Below, piece by piece: positions 15,923 through 24,512 of a DNA stretch of 64,000 bases. The position numbers and the translations under genes are program-made. Numbering within the stretch: position 1 is the stretch's first letter; each line of letters starts with the position of its first letter. Under the pieces are notes generated by a model. The model was not told where the DNA came from, ran no database searches, and saw only the letters and a list, made by a program, of their open reading frames with translations. The DNA is from JBNKEI01 sp050288705 (GTDB lineage: Bacteria > Myxococcota > Myxococcia > Myxococcales > UBA5297): NCBI GenBank assembly GCA_050288705.1, contig JBNKEI010000111.1, positions 6,291-70,290 of the forward strand. Direction: 5' to 3'.

Positions 15923-17653
15923 TCAAGTGCCTGCTAATAAGCTGACTTTGGTCCGGAAAGTTATTTCCGGAATATCAATCACCGGCTCCCCGTGGGGCTT
16001 GACGATGATTTCCAGGTACTCAGAATTAGGAACAGTTCGAACTATTGTTTCCGGTGTTTTCGGAAACGCTTGTTGGAATATATCGGCAATGGCAATACTA
16101 AAAACTCCTTGAATGATTTGATGTTCAGTGCCGGTGGGAATAGCGTCAGCTACAATCTCAATTGTTTTAGCCATTTGCGCAATTGCTAGTTGATTAGCAA
16201 GCGACTGGGTTGCTTCGGGTGTACCCATTGCATGAGAAGTGCCTCGATACATCATACGAGCTTGCGTTATTATTGCACGGTCGCGATTAGGAATAGCGCC
16301 TAACAGAATAAATCCCGCACGTGCTGCCATGTTTTGCGATTCCAGCGAAACTAACTCTTCGGTGGGAATGGCAACCTGGCCTCCCTGGTCAGTAATTAGG
16401 TGAATTTTTAGGTCGTTGAGAACTCCAAACTGCTGACCAGAGAATTGGAAAGGGTGCCCTTCAGAAAAACTACGCGCTACCAATGCGGCCAAAACATAAA
16501 CTCCGTTTGCAAAAACGGTGCGCTGATCAGGCTCGGAAAAAGGCATATTGCGAATACGCGCAGTAGAAGAATTATAAGGAAGTCGTGCTACCACTTTATT
16601 GAGCACACAGCCAACCCACCGCATGGCTTCGCTAGTGCATGTATTTCGAGTGAGAACAGCGCGAGGTTCGGAAGAATTAGTGAATTGGCTATTGCTTTTG
16701 CCCAATCCCAACAAATGATCAAAACCAAGAAGGCTGGCTTTGCCACCTACCAGCAAGGGGGTCATAAGTCGCTGGCTTGCCATGGCCCAGTGCTGTAATC
16801 GCTGCAACTGTGCAGAATCAGCAACGACAAAAGTATCGACTAAGATAAGGTCAAACAGATTTTCCGGAAAATCAGCAATCTGGTCGAGATGCGAAGCAAT
16901 TTCATCCAATGACGAAGACAGAACGCTCACTTGCACGGTATTACCAGAAACATTTTGCAAAAGAAGGCGTATTCCACGCCAAACTGATTCTAGTCGGTGT
17001 ATTTCAGGGTGTGCGAGAATAGATAATAATATCGATTGAAATGCTTGTTCTACCAGCTCTAAAGCATTCTTATTACTGGATGTTTTTCGTGAAGAACTAG
17101 TCGATTCATTCATTTGCTCCGAATCGCCGGGTAGGCAAGCTAGGCGCAGAATTGAGTCCAAAGGATCGGTGGAATGCGAAGAGGAAGAGCTATTATTTAG
17201 TTCTCCCCGAGTGCTCAAGGGAGTACTAGGAACCGAGAAATCCCACAGATGCTCTTCAATTTTTCTAACCCATGACTGGTTAGAAAGAATTCGTGAAAGC
17301 TGGGCAATAATTTCCTCCTTTTCCCATTTTTGTAATTCCCCTTGTTGAAGGATTTTTCGTGCCTCCACAAGGTTTCGGAGAATCGGAACTTGCGTCAACC
17401 AAGAAGAAGGCAGCAAATCTTTCCATTCAGTCCAGCGAAGATCAATGCGCACAGCACAATTGGAAGGAAAAAACGGGTCCTCAATATCAATAGCCACAGT
17501 GGGAGCAATCGCCTTCATCAGCTCGTCAAAAGAATTAATGTTTACTGAAAAAGGCCCAAATTCTTCCGGCTCGGCAGCACAATAATCGGGACGAGGATGA
17601 AATTCGCCAACCGCCAGAATTCGAAATATTGGCGTATTGCTGTTCTCATTCAT
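15923..17653 (-). CDS. Fused TssB-TssC-like contractile sheath protein
   Basis: The N-terminal part (about residues 8-110) resembles TssB/VipA: ILAVGEFHPRPDY, INSFDELMKAIAPTV, and the closing VPILRNLVEARKIL. A Ser/Asn-rich linker follows (about 150-200). The rest resembles TssC/VipB: ILAHPEIHRLESVWRGIRLLL, LVDTFVV, RNTCTSEAMRWVGCVLNKVVARLPY and LEIIVKPHG near the end. TssB and TssC build the contracting sheath of type VI secretion systems; single-chain versions are known from some myxobacteria and others. No baseplate, tube, membrane complex or ClpV gene is in the window. The start at 17653 is chosen for its TTGGAG ribosome site seven bases away; longer starts at 17713 and 17701 exist. Confidence 0.75.
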   Translation of the reverse strand: MNENSNTPIFRILAVGEFHPRPDYCAAEPEEFGPFSVNINSFDELMKAIAPTVAIDIEDPFFPSNCAVRIDLRWTEWKDLLPSSWLTQVPILRNLVEARKILQQGELQKWEKEEIIAQLSRILSNQSWVRKIEEHLWDFSVPSTPLSTRGELNNSSSSSHSTDPLDSILRLACLPGDSEQMNESTSSSRKTSSNKNALELVEQAFQSILLSILAHPEIHRLESVWRGIRLLLQNVSGNTVQVSVLSSSLDEIASHLDQIADFPENLFDLILVDTFVVADSAQLQRLQHWAMASQRLMTPLLVGGKASLLGFDHLLGLGKSNSQFTNSSEPRAVLTRNTCTSEAMRWVGCVLNKVVARLPYNSSTARIRNMPFSEPDQRTVFANGVYVLAALVARSFSEGHPFQFSGQQFGVLNDLKIHLITDQGGQVAIPTEELVSLESQNMAARAGFILLGAIPNRDRAIITQARMMYRGTSHAMGTPEATQSLANQLAIAQMAKTIEIVADAIPTGTEHQIIQGVFSIAIADIFQQAFPKTPETIVRTVPNSEYLEIIVKPHGEPVIDIPEITFRTKVSLLAGT

Positions 17654-17802
17654 TGAATCTCCAAAATTGTTCGAGTGGCAAAGCTCCTTCTTTTCGGTCA
17701 TGATTGCTTCCATGGGTGTACGTTTTCAACCTTTTATTGACCACTACTTGATCAAAATGACACAATTAGGCCCATTTTTCTGCCAGAGGAGCCAGTTTTA
17801 CT

Positions 17803-18915
17803 ATGATTCGTGTAGCGATAGTGGGAGCAACCGGAATAGTTGGGCAGCAGGCCCTAGTAGCATTAGAAAACCACCCTTGGTTTCTAGTCACTAAGCTGGC
17901 GGCCTCCCAGCGATCCGCAGGAAAGACTTACGTTGAGGCCTTGAAAGACCACTCCGGGAGCATGAAGTGGTGGTGTTCAGAGCCGATTCCCGCTTCGGTA
18001 GCTCAGTTGCAGGTAGAAGAAGCTTCTCAGTTAGATGTTAGCGAAGTTGATTTGGTTTTTTCCGCGGTTGACACCGCGGTTGCCAAAGAATTGGAGCCTC
18101 AGTACGCCCAAAGTAAGCCAGTAATTAGTACTGCCTCGGCTTTTCGTTACCAAGAAGACACCCCCATTTTGGTTGGTGGGGTGAACATGGATCACGCCAG
18201 CTTGCTGGCGGTTCAACAAAAAAACCGGGGTTGGAAAGGCTTTATCGCTCCTAAACCCAACTGCACAATTTCCGGACTGGTGGTTTCTCTCAAGCCCATT
18301 CTCGATAGTTTTGGAATTCGGCGAGTAGTGATGACTTCGCTGCAAGCCATGTCTGGTGCAGGAAGAACCCCCGGGTTGTCAGCCATGGACATGATGGAAA
18401 ATGTGGTTCCCTACATTCCGGGAGAAGAATCCAAGGCCGAAAGCGAGCCACAGAAGATTCTGGGAATTCTGCAAGAAGCCAACGCAAACGCAACCATCGC
18501 TCCTGCCTCATTTACCACTTCCGCTACTTGTACCCGGGTTCCGGTATTAGACGGTCATCTGGTTAGCGCAGTGGTAGAAACTGAGCAGGCGGCAAGTCCA
18601 GAAGAAATTAAGAAGGCGATGACCGAATTTGGGAAGGATTTTATCAATTTAGGATTGCCTAGCTCGCCAAAAAATTTGATCGAAGTACTAGATGATCCTT
18701 TTCGTCCGCAACCTCGACTAGATCGAGAGCGTGGCGGAGGAATGACCACTACGGTAGGTCGTTTGCGGCTAGAATCGGTGCTTGGTAACGGAATTAAGTA
18801 CGTCTGCTTGGCGCATAATACCAAGCTGGGAGCCGCTAAAGGAGCTATTCAGACCGCGGAATATCTGGTGAAACATTATTTGAATTGGGATGTGCCAAAG
18901 ACAAGGTGTCTATGA
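17803..18915 (+). CDS. asd: Aspartate-semialdehyde dehydrogenase
   Basis: This enzyme reduces aspartyl phosphate to aspartate semialdehyde for lysine, methionine, threonine and diaminopimelate synthesis. VAIVGATGIVGQQALVAL is the NADP-binding loop, the catalytic Cys lies in PKPNCTISGL, and the substrate His region is within DGHLVSA. The overall form (370 residues) is the archaeal/yeast-type rather than the E. coli type. A GAGGAG ribosome site lies about ten bases before the ATG. Its TGA overlaps the start of coaE (ATGA), so the two are translationally coupled. Confidence 0.92.
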   Translation: MIRVAIVGATGIVGQQALVALENHPWFLVTKLAASQRSAGKTYVEALKDHSGSMKWWCSEPIPASVAQLQVEEASQLDVSEVDLVFSAVDTAVAKELEPQYAQSKPVISTASAFRYQEDTPILVGGVNMDHASLLAVQQKNRGWKGFIAPKPNCTISGLVVSLKPILDSFGIRRVVMTSLQAMSGAGRTPGLSAMDMMENVVPYIPGEESKAESEPQKILGILQEANANATIAPASFTTSATCTRVPVLDGHLVSAVVETEQAASPEEIKKAMTEFGKDFINLGLPSSPKNLIEVLDDPFRPQPRLDRERGGGMTTTVGRLRLESVLGNGIKYVCLAHNTKLGAAKGAIQTAEYLVKHYLNWDVPKTRCL

Positions 18916-19520
18916 AAGTAGTAGGGCTAACCGGAGGAATTGCCTCGGGAAAGAGTACAGTAGCGCGCATTCTTGCGAGCCGAAGTATTCCCGTGGTGGA
19001 CGCCGATAGCCTGAGCCGTGAAGCAATGGCCCCCGGACAGCCCGCATACCAAGACATTATTCATCGCTGGCCAGAAGTAGTTTCCCCTAGTGGTTCTATT
19101 GACCGTGTTCGGTTAGGAACCATTGTTTTTTCCGACCACCAACAATTGCGTGAGCTAACTGACCTGGTTCTTCCTCGCTTAGCGCAGTTGTACAAATTGC
19201 GTAAGCAAGAGTGGGAAAGACAGAATTTTCGCCTTGGCGTTTTTGAGGCGGCCACTCTTTTGGAAGAAAATTTAGAATCGTTGGTTGACGGAGTCTTATT
19301 GGTAGGTGCTTCCGAGCAAAATCAAATACACCGATTAGCCGCGCGCAATAAATATAGCGAACAGGAAGCTCGTGCACGTATGGCAGCACAGCTTTCTTGG
19401 GAAGAAAAGCTTACCCGGGCTAATTGGTTGCTAGATAACTCCGGTGACCTAAGCTCATTGGAACAAAAAGTTTGGGAGGTTTGGGAACAAATTTGCAAAG
19501 ATTTGCTCAAGTCTGACTGA
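18912..19520 (+). CDS. coaE: Dephospho-CoA kinase
   Basis: The last step of coenzyme A synthesis, phosphorylating the ribose 3'-hydroxyl of dephospho-CoA. The P-loop GLTGGIASGKST is at the extreme N-terminus, followed by VVDADSLSREAM and the lid region HRLAARNKYSEQEARARMAAQ. ATG at 18912 overlaps the asd stop by ATGA; an upstream in-frame ATG at 18885 would add residues inside asd and is unlikely. 202 residues is the normal length. Confidence 0.93.
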   Translation: MKVVGLTGGIASGKSTVARILASRSIPVVDADSLSREAMAPGQPAYQDIIHRWPEVVSPSGSIDRVRLGTIVFSDHQQLRELTDLVLPRLAQLYKLRKQEWERQNFRLGVFEAATLLEENLESLVDGVLLVGASEQNQIHRLAARNKYSEQEARARMAAQLSWEEKLTRANWLLDNSGDLSSLEQKVWEVWEQICKDLLKSD

Positions 19521-19584
19521 ACTCAAGAAGTGCGCAAATAAGAGACGATGGGTATGTTTCAGGAATGAGACAAAGGGGGATGCC

Positions 19585-20436
19585 TTGACCAGCAAACATT
19601 GCTCCGAAAGTCTGTCGTCATCTCAGGAAAGCGATAAAAGAGACCAACAAAATGCGGTGCCCTACCGGGAAACTCGTTTTTCTGAAAATCATGATTCTGC
19701 CGCACAAGTAGCCGCGCGAAAAGCCGCCTTGGAGGCATTGCGTTCCGATAGCATTCCTTTCTTGGTGGCTGGCGCCTATGCCATGCGCGAATATACTGGT
19801 ATCTATCGTGACACCAAAGATTTAGACATATTTTGTCGACGGGCGGATGCCCCCCAAATTCTTGCAAGTTTGGAAAGAGTTGGTTTCCGAGTGGAAATGA
19901 CTGACCAACTTTGGTTGGGCAAAGGATTTGCGGATGACGGAGAATTGGTAGACGTCATTTTTTCTTCCGGAAACGGAGTGGCCGAAGTAGACGAAAGATG
20001 GTTTATCCGCGCCAGGCCGGCAGTGGTAATGGGAGTGCCAGTACTATTAGCCCCTCCGGAGGAAATTATCTGGTCCAAATCCTATGTAATGGAAAGGGAG
20101 CGCTACGATGGGGCCGATGTTCATCACCTACTGCTTTATTGCGCGCAAGATCTGGACTGGTGGTTTTTAATGGAAAGAATGCGCGAGCACCCGGAAGTTT
20201 TGCTGTCACACTTGCTTTTATTCCAGTTCAGCTTTCCAGGAGAGAGAGACAAAATACCTTTATGGGTGATCGACGAGTTGCTGAACCAAAGTCGTCGCCA
20301 AGTTGTACCGGGCGAGGAAGATTTGTGTAGGGGTACGTTGTTATCTAGCTGCCAATACGAAGTTGATATTCGGCGGGGGCTCAGCGATGCGCGCAGTCGA
20401 GAAGTTCCGGCGTGGCAAACCTACCGCAGCGGGTAA
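19585..20436 (+). CDS. Nucleotidyltransferase-like protein
   Basis: PFLVAGAYAMREYTGIYRDTKDLDIFCRR is the signature of a nucleotidyltransferase fold: the helix before the strand, then the D-x-D metal pair in DLDIF. PPEEIIWSKSYVMERERYDGADVHHLL is the conserved second half seen in many such family members. The start is TTG at 19585 with AGGGGG upstream; ATGs nearby run into stops. It is followed after seven bases by a metallophosphoesterase gene, which suggests that the two work together on the same nucleotide or protein modification. Substrate unknown; an antitoxin/toxin role is possible but not shown. Confidence 0.7.
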   Translation: MTSKHCSESLSSSQESDKRDQQNAVPYRETRFSENHDSAAQVAARKAALEALRSDSIPFLVAGAYAMREYTGIYRDTKDLDIFCRRADAPQILASLERVGFRVEMTDQLWLGKGFADDGELVDVIFSSGNGVAEVDERWFIRARPAVVMGVPVLLAPPEEIIWSKSYVMERERYDGADVHHLLLYCAQDLDWWFLMERMREHPEVLLSHLLLFQFSFPGERDKIPLWVIDELLNQSRRQVVPGEEDLCRGTLLSSCQYEVDIRRGLSDARSREVPAWQTYRSG

Positions 20437-20442
20437 GAGAGA

Positions 20443-21216
20443 ATGTCGCAAATTTCTCGCAGGCCAGCTAAGAAAACAGAAAACGAACCAGTGGGAGATG
20501 ACCCCATACGAATTGCAGCGGTTGGTGATTTACATGCACGCCTAGATCATTCTGGTCGATTGCGGCGATTTCTTCGCGCAGTCAACGAGGAAGCTGATCT
20601 TTTGTTGCTCGCTGGTGATCTAACCCATCGAGGACTGCCAGAAGAGGCGGAACAAATTGTTGAAGAATTATCGGTAGTGAAGGTTCCCAAAATAGCAGTC
20701 TTGGGAAACCATGACTTTGAACAGGGTCGGGCGGGAGAGGTTACCCATGTTTTAACCCGGGGAAAAATTCATGTTTTGGATGGCGATTCCTTTGTGTACA
20801 AAAAGCGAGTAGGCATAGTTGGAGTAAAAGGATTTTGCGGAGGGTTTGATAAAGCAACCTTGGAGCCTTGGGGAGAACAAATAATAAAACAATTCGTATT
20901 AGAGGCGGTCAATGAGTCGCTAAAATTAGAAACCGCACTGGCCAGAATACAAGGTATTCCTTTGCGTATAGCGCTTACTCATTATGCACCCATTAAAGGC
21001 ACCGCAAACGGCGAGCATCCGGAAATAATGCCTTTTCTGGGATGTTCCCGGCTGGTAGAGCCCATGGACAAATTTGGCATAACCTTGGCGGTCCATGGTC
21101 ATTGTCATAAGGGGCAGGGGGAAGCAAAAACCCCCCGGGGACAACCGGTGCACAACGTCACCATGGAAGTACTATGGAAAGAAAAGAAACGCCATTTCCA
21201 GGTCTTTGAGGTCTAG
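20443..21216 (+). CDS. Calcineurin-like metallophosphoesterase
   Basis: The full set of motifs is present: VGDLHAR (D-x-H), LAGDLTHRG, LGNHDFE (GNHD), ALTHYAP and HGHCHKG (GHxH). These bind two metal ions and cleave phosphomonoester or phosphodiester bonds. No signal peptide is visible, so it is probably cytoplasmic. The substrate cannot be told; the tight link with the nucleotidyltransferase-like gene before it is the main hint that it may undo or complete the same modification. Confidence 0.88.
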   Translation: MSQISRRPAKKTENEPVGDDPIRIAAVGDLHARLDHSGRLRRFLRAVNEEADLLLLAGDLTHRGLPEEAEQIVEELSVVKVPKIAVLGNHDFEQGRAGEVTHVLTRGKIHVLDGDSFVYKKRVGIVGVKGFCGGFDKATLEPWGEQIIKQFVLEAVNESLKLETALARIQGIPLRIALTHYAPIKGTANGEHPEIMPFLGCSRLVEPMDKFGITLAVHGHCHKGQGEAKTPRGQPVHNVTMEVLWKEKKRHFQVFEV

Positions 21217-21218
21217 AT

Positions 21219-21258
21219 GACAGTGCACGTCCATTTAAGATTAGCTGCTGCTGCTGCT
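21219..21258. repeat. Left member of a short direct duplication (M91 gene tail)
   Basis: GACAGTGCACGTCCATTTAA followed by GATTAGCTGCTG is matched, with a few changes, at 24477-24512 (GACAATGCAAGTCTATTT, AGATTAGCTGCTG). Here it covers the last codons of the protease gene on the minus strand, including an (AGC)5 microsatellite that encodes its Ser tail. Confidence 0.6.
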
Positions 21259-21864
21259 GTCGGAGTAGCTATGCCTCGATACGCTGGTGGCTTGTTCGCT
21301 AGAAGTTCGCAGAGTTTTGCCATGCTCTGTTCTGATGGAGTTTTCTGAAGGGGAGCGATTGTAGTACTCGCCAAGTCCTATTGCCCTCCACTCTTCCATT
21401 CCCAGAGGAGTCGATGGGTCTGTTCTGCTTCCTTCATACCCCGCATCGGTTCCCCTCATAATGTTTTTCGCATGAACCAATTCGTGGCCTAAACTTATGA
21501 AGGAATCTTCCGAGTTTCCTGGCACTCGACTTGCTTTTCCACTGCTATCAATGCTCATTCCCTGGTCTGGCGACCAATGCGTCGAAGCGCTGCTGCCCTT
21601 CTTGCTTTTTGTAAAAGGCCAAAAACTGCTAGAAGAACCACCCGATTCGGGCCGTGTATACACTGCTCCATGTGGGCCGGCGTCTCGTATAGTTACGGTT
21701 TTTTTTCCTCCTGACGAATAGTGGCTAATATCATCTAGAAGCTTTCTCCCAGACGATCCCTGTTTTATCTGCTGTAGTGCACTTGCTGTTTTTTTTCCAT
21801 AGTTACGGTCTCTACTAGATTCCTCAATACGAATTCCAGGATTGGTGGTTCTAGAAATAGGCAT
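21241..21864 (-). CDS. NleD-like M91 family zinc metallopeptidase
   Basis: SGRKLLDDISHYSSGGKKTVTIRD resembles the N-terminal half of the M91 domain. FISLGHELVHAKNIMRG holds the HExxH zinc motif, and EEWRAIGLGEYYNRSPSENSIRTEHGKTLRT matches the family's C-terminal block (EE..T.GLG.Y....TEN..R.E.G...R). NleD of pathogenic E. coli is a type III effector that cuts host JNK and p38 kinases; relatives occur in many bacteria with unknown targets. The start at 21864 (MPISRTTNPG) is chosen because AAGGGA lies seven bases upstream; a longer frame begins at 21945. The protein is Ser-rich, has no Sec signal peptide and ends in DSSSSS. Confidence 0.78.
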   Translation of the reverse strand: MPISRTTNPGIRIEESSRDRNYGKKTASALQQIKQGSSGRKLLDDISHYSSGGKKTVTIRDAGPHGAVYTRPESGGSSSSFWPFTKSKKGSSASTHWSPDQGMSIDSSGKASRVPGNSEDSFISLGHELVHAKNIMRGTDAGYEGSRTDPSTPLGMEEWRAIGLGEYYNRSPSENSIRTEHGKTLRTSSEQATSVSRHSYSDSSSSS

Positions 21865-22109
21865 GTAGATATCCCTTTTTATAGATTTCAAAAATTTATT
21901 CCAAAAAAGCATAGCGTACGTCATACCGCAATGGAAACATGACATCCTGGAGCCTCGGCTAGCTAAAGAGTGGTGGCGCTTACCAAAACTGACGTGGGCT
22001 GTTTGAAGTAATCTGTGACGCTTCGCTGTTAATCTGTGCTAGCTTGTGGTATGCACCCATCGCTTGCGATTCAAAACCATACCAGGCAAATACTAGAGTG
22101 AAACAGCAC

Positions 22110-23123
22110 ATGAGAATCTTATCGGGAGTGCAGCCTTCGGGCAAACTACATTTGGGTAATTATTTTGGTGCTATTCGGCAATTCGTGGAGATGCAAAACA
22201 AAGGAGAGGCTCTTTATTTCATCGCCGATCTTCACGCCATGACCACCCTAAAAGATGCCGGGGCGTTGCGCCAGTATTCGCTGGATGTTGCTCTTGATTA
22301 TCTAGCCTTGGGGCTTGATCCACAGCGTGCCATTCTGTTTCGCCAATCAGACGTGTGTTTTCATTCCGAACTTCTTTGGATTCTCAGCACGGTAACCCCC
22401 ATGGCTCTTTTGGAACGTGGGCATAGTTACAAGGACAAAGTAGCTCGGGGTGTGGCTCCCGACGTAGGCCTTTTTTCTTATCCAGTATTAATGGCGGCTG
22501 ATATTTTGCTGTACCAAAGTGACCAAGTTCCAGTAGGAAAAGATCAAAAACAACATTTAGAATTCACACGTGATATTGCTACTAAATTCAATTCTATCTA
22601 CGTGCAAGGATATAATCCTCAAGATCCCGAAGGTCTTAATGGTAATACTCCGGGAATATTGAGGCTTCCATCTCCGATTATTTTGGAGTCTACTGCTACG
22701 GTTCCCGGAGTAGATGGACAGAAAATGTCTAAGAGTTATGGTAACGTTATCGAACTATTTGCCGAAGACAAAGTAGTCAAAAAGCAAATCATGGGCATTG
22801 TGACTGATTCTATTCCGGTTGCAGACCCCAAAGATCCTGAAAAAAATACAGTGTATCAATTGCTTAAATTGTTTCTTTCTGGGCAAGAATTAGCAGAAAT
22901 AGAGCAAAGCTTTCGCAAAGGCGGGGTAGGGTACGGTGAATATAAAAAAAGATTACTGGCTGCTTTTCATGCCCATTTTGACGAGGCGCGACAGCGTAGG
23001 GCCGAGTTGCAGCGAAATAAAGGAGTAGTAGAAGAGCTATTGCAGCAAGGGGCAACCCGTGCGTCTAGCATTGCCGCTCCCTTAATGGAACAGATACGCC
23101 GAGCGGTCGGCCTTTCTTTTTAG
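22110..23123 (+). CDS. trpS: Tryptophanyl-tRNA synthetase
   Basis: Charges tRNA-Trp. The class I HIGH-type motif is PSGKLHLGNYFGA near the N-terminus, YPVLMAADILLYQSDQVPVGKDQKQH is the tryptophan/ATP site, and KMSKSYGN is the KMSKS loop. The protein starts best at ATG 22110 (MRILSGVQPSG); GTG at 22098 or further upstream would add residues absent from the family. Its stop overlaps the possible GTG start of rimO. Confidence 0.95.
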   Translation: MRILSGVQPSGKLHLGNYFGAIRQFVEMQNKGEALYFIADLHAMTTLKDAGALRQYSLDVALDYLALGLDPQRAILFRQSDVCFHSELLWILSTVTPMALLERGHSYKDKVARGVAPDVGLFSYPVLMAADILLYQSDQVPVGKDQKQHLEFTRDIATKFNSIYVQGYNPQDPEGLNGNTPGILRLPSPIILESTATVPGVDGQKMSKSYGNVIELFAEDKVVKKQIMGIVTDSIPVADPKDPEKNTVYQLLKLFLSGQELAEIEQSFRKGGVGYGEYKKRLLAAFHAHFDEARQRRAELQRNKGVVEELLQQGATRASSIAAPLMEQIRRAVGLSF

Positions 23124-24472
23124 TGCTCATCATGAAATCTTGCCCCCAAAAAAAACGAACGTTATATCTACTGACTTTAGGCTGCGCAAAGAACCGAGTG
23201 GATAGCGAAGTAATGCTCGGAACCATGATGGAGCGCGATTTTGAGTTGGTAGCTCACCCGCAAGAGGCGCAAGTAATTGTGGTGAATACCTGTGCTTTTG
23301 TTCATGACGCCAAGCAAGAATCCATTGACGCAATTCTGGAATTGGCTGAGCTGAAAAAGAAAGGGTGTTGCCAAACTCTAGTGGTAGCTGGTTGTCTTGC
23401 GCAGCGTTATTCTGAAGAACTTTTAAAAGAATTGCCGGAAGTAGATCATTTCCTAGGAACTGGCGCTTATGCGCAATTAGGAGATTTACTGGCTGATGAT
23501 AGTGCCCCACGAGCATTTCTTCCCGACCCCGAATATGTTCACGATGCTAATACTCCACGCCTCAACTCTATGCCTTGGTATACAAGTTATATTAAGGTAA
23601 GCGAAGGGTGTGACAATGCCTGCGCTTTTTGTATTATTCCCCAAATAAGGGGACCGCAGCGCTCGCGTCCCATCGAAGATATTGTAGCTGAAATGCGGCA
23701 ATTGGCAGACAGCGGATGCGTAGAATTCAATTTAGTGGCTCAAGACTTGACGGCGTATGGACATGATTTGCCAAATCGACCAAAACTGCACACTCTTCTA
23801 CGTGAAATTTGTGCGATTGATGGACCACAATGGATACGTTTACACTATGCCTATCCGCGAGATTTTCCTGATGAACTAATCAATGTAATCGCGGAAGAAG
23901 ATAAAATTGTTAAATACCTCGATATTCCTATTCAGCATATCAATGATAATCTCTTGCGCCGTATGCGTAGGGGGAATGATTCTATTTTTATTCGAAATCT
24001 GTTGTCAAAACTCAGGGCTCGAATACCTAAAATAGTATTACGGACGTCGTTAATAGTTGGATTGCCTGGCGAGAGTGAAGAAGAATTCCAAGAATTGTTG
24101 GATTTTGTGAGAGAACAGAAGTTCGAACGATTAGGATGCTTTGAATACAGTGCCGAGGAAGGAACGCTTGCCGCACAAATGGAAGGGCAAATTTCCGCAA
24201 AAACAATCGCTAGAAGGCGTCGCGAGATTATGGCATTGCAGCGCAAGATTAGTCGGGACCAAAATCGTACCTATCAGGGGCAGCGAATTCCGGTGCTGGT
24301 AGAAGGAGTGTCGCCAGAAAGTGAGCATCTTCTGGTAGGTCGGCATTCTGGCCAATCTCCAGAAGTTGATGGAGTTGTTTACCTAAATGACGGCGAGGCG
24401 CATCCAGGTGAAATCGTCGAGGTGGAAATCACTCAGACTGCTGAATACGATTTAGTAGGGCATGTGGCGTGA
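23123..24472 (+). CDS. rimO: Ribosomal protein S12 methylthiotransferase
   Basis: RimO puts a methylthio group on an aspartate of ribosomal protein S12. Domains in order: UPF0004 domain with TLGCAKNRVDSEVM, VNTCAFV and AGCLAQRY holding three cluster cysteines; radical SAM domain with EGCDNACAFCIIPQIRG (C-x3-C-x2-C) near residue 160; and a C-terminal TRAM domain. The LGCAKN/DSE motif and SRPIEDI favour RimO over MiaB. The start is GTG 23123, overlapping the trpS stop, or ATG 23132; neither has a clear ribosome site, which suggests coupling with trpS. Confidence 0.93.
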   Translation: MLIMKSCPQKKRTLYLLTLGCAKNRVDSEVMLGTMMERDFELVAHPQEAQVIVVNTCAFVHDAKQESIDAILELAELKKKGCCQTLVVAGCLAQRYSEELLKELPEVDHFLGTGAYAQLGDLLADDSAPRAFLPDPEYVHDANTPRLNSMPWYTSYIKVSEGCDNACAFCIIPQIRGPQRSRPIEDIVAEMRQLADSGCVEFNLVAQDLTAYGHDLPNRPKLHTLLREICAIDGPQWIRLHYAYPRDFPDELINVIAEEDKIVKYLDIPIQHINDNLLRRMRRGNDSIFIRNLLSKLRARIPKIVLRTSLIVGLPGESEEEFQELLDFVREQKFERLGCFEYSAEEGTLAAQMEGQISAKTIARRRREIMALQRKISRDQNRTYQGQRIPVLVEGVSPESEHLLVGRHSGQSPEVDGVVYLNDGEAHPGEIVEVEITQTAEYDLVGHVA

Positions 24473-24476
24473 GGCG

Positions 24477-24512
24477 GACAATGCAAGTCTATTTAGATTA
24501 GCTGCTGTTGGA
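24477..24512. repeat. Right member of a short direct duplication (M91 gene tail)
   Basis: This is similar to 21219-21258. Read on the minus strand it gives Asn-Ser-Ser-stop, like the end of the M91 protease. It immediately precedes the truncated lipoprotein-like frame and probably marks a recombination joint. Confidence 0.5.
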
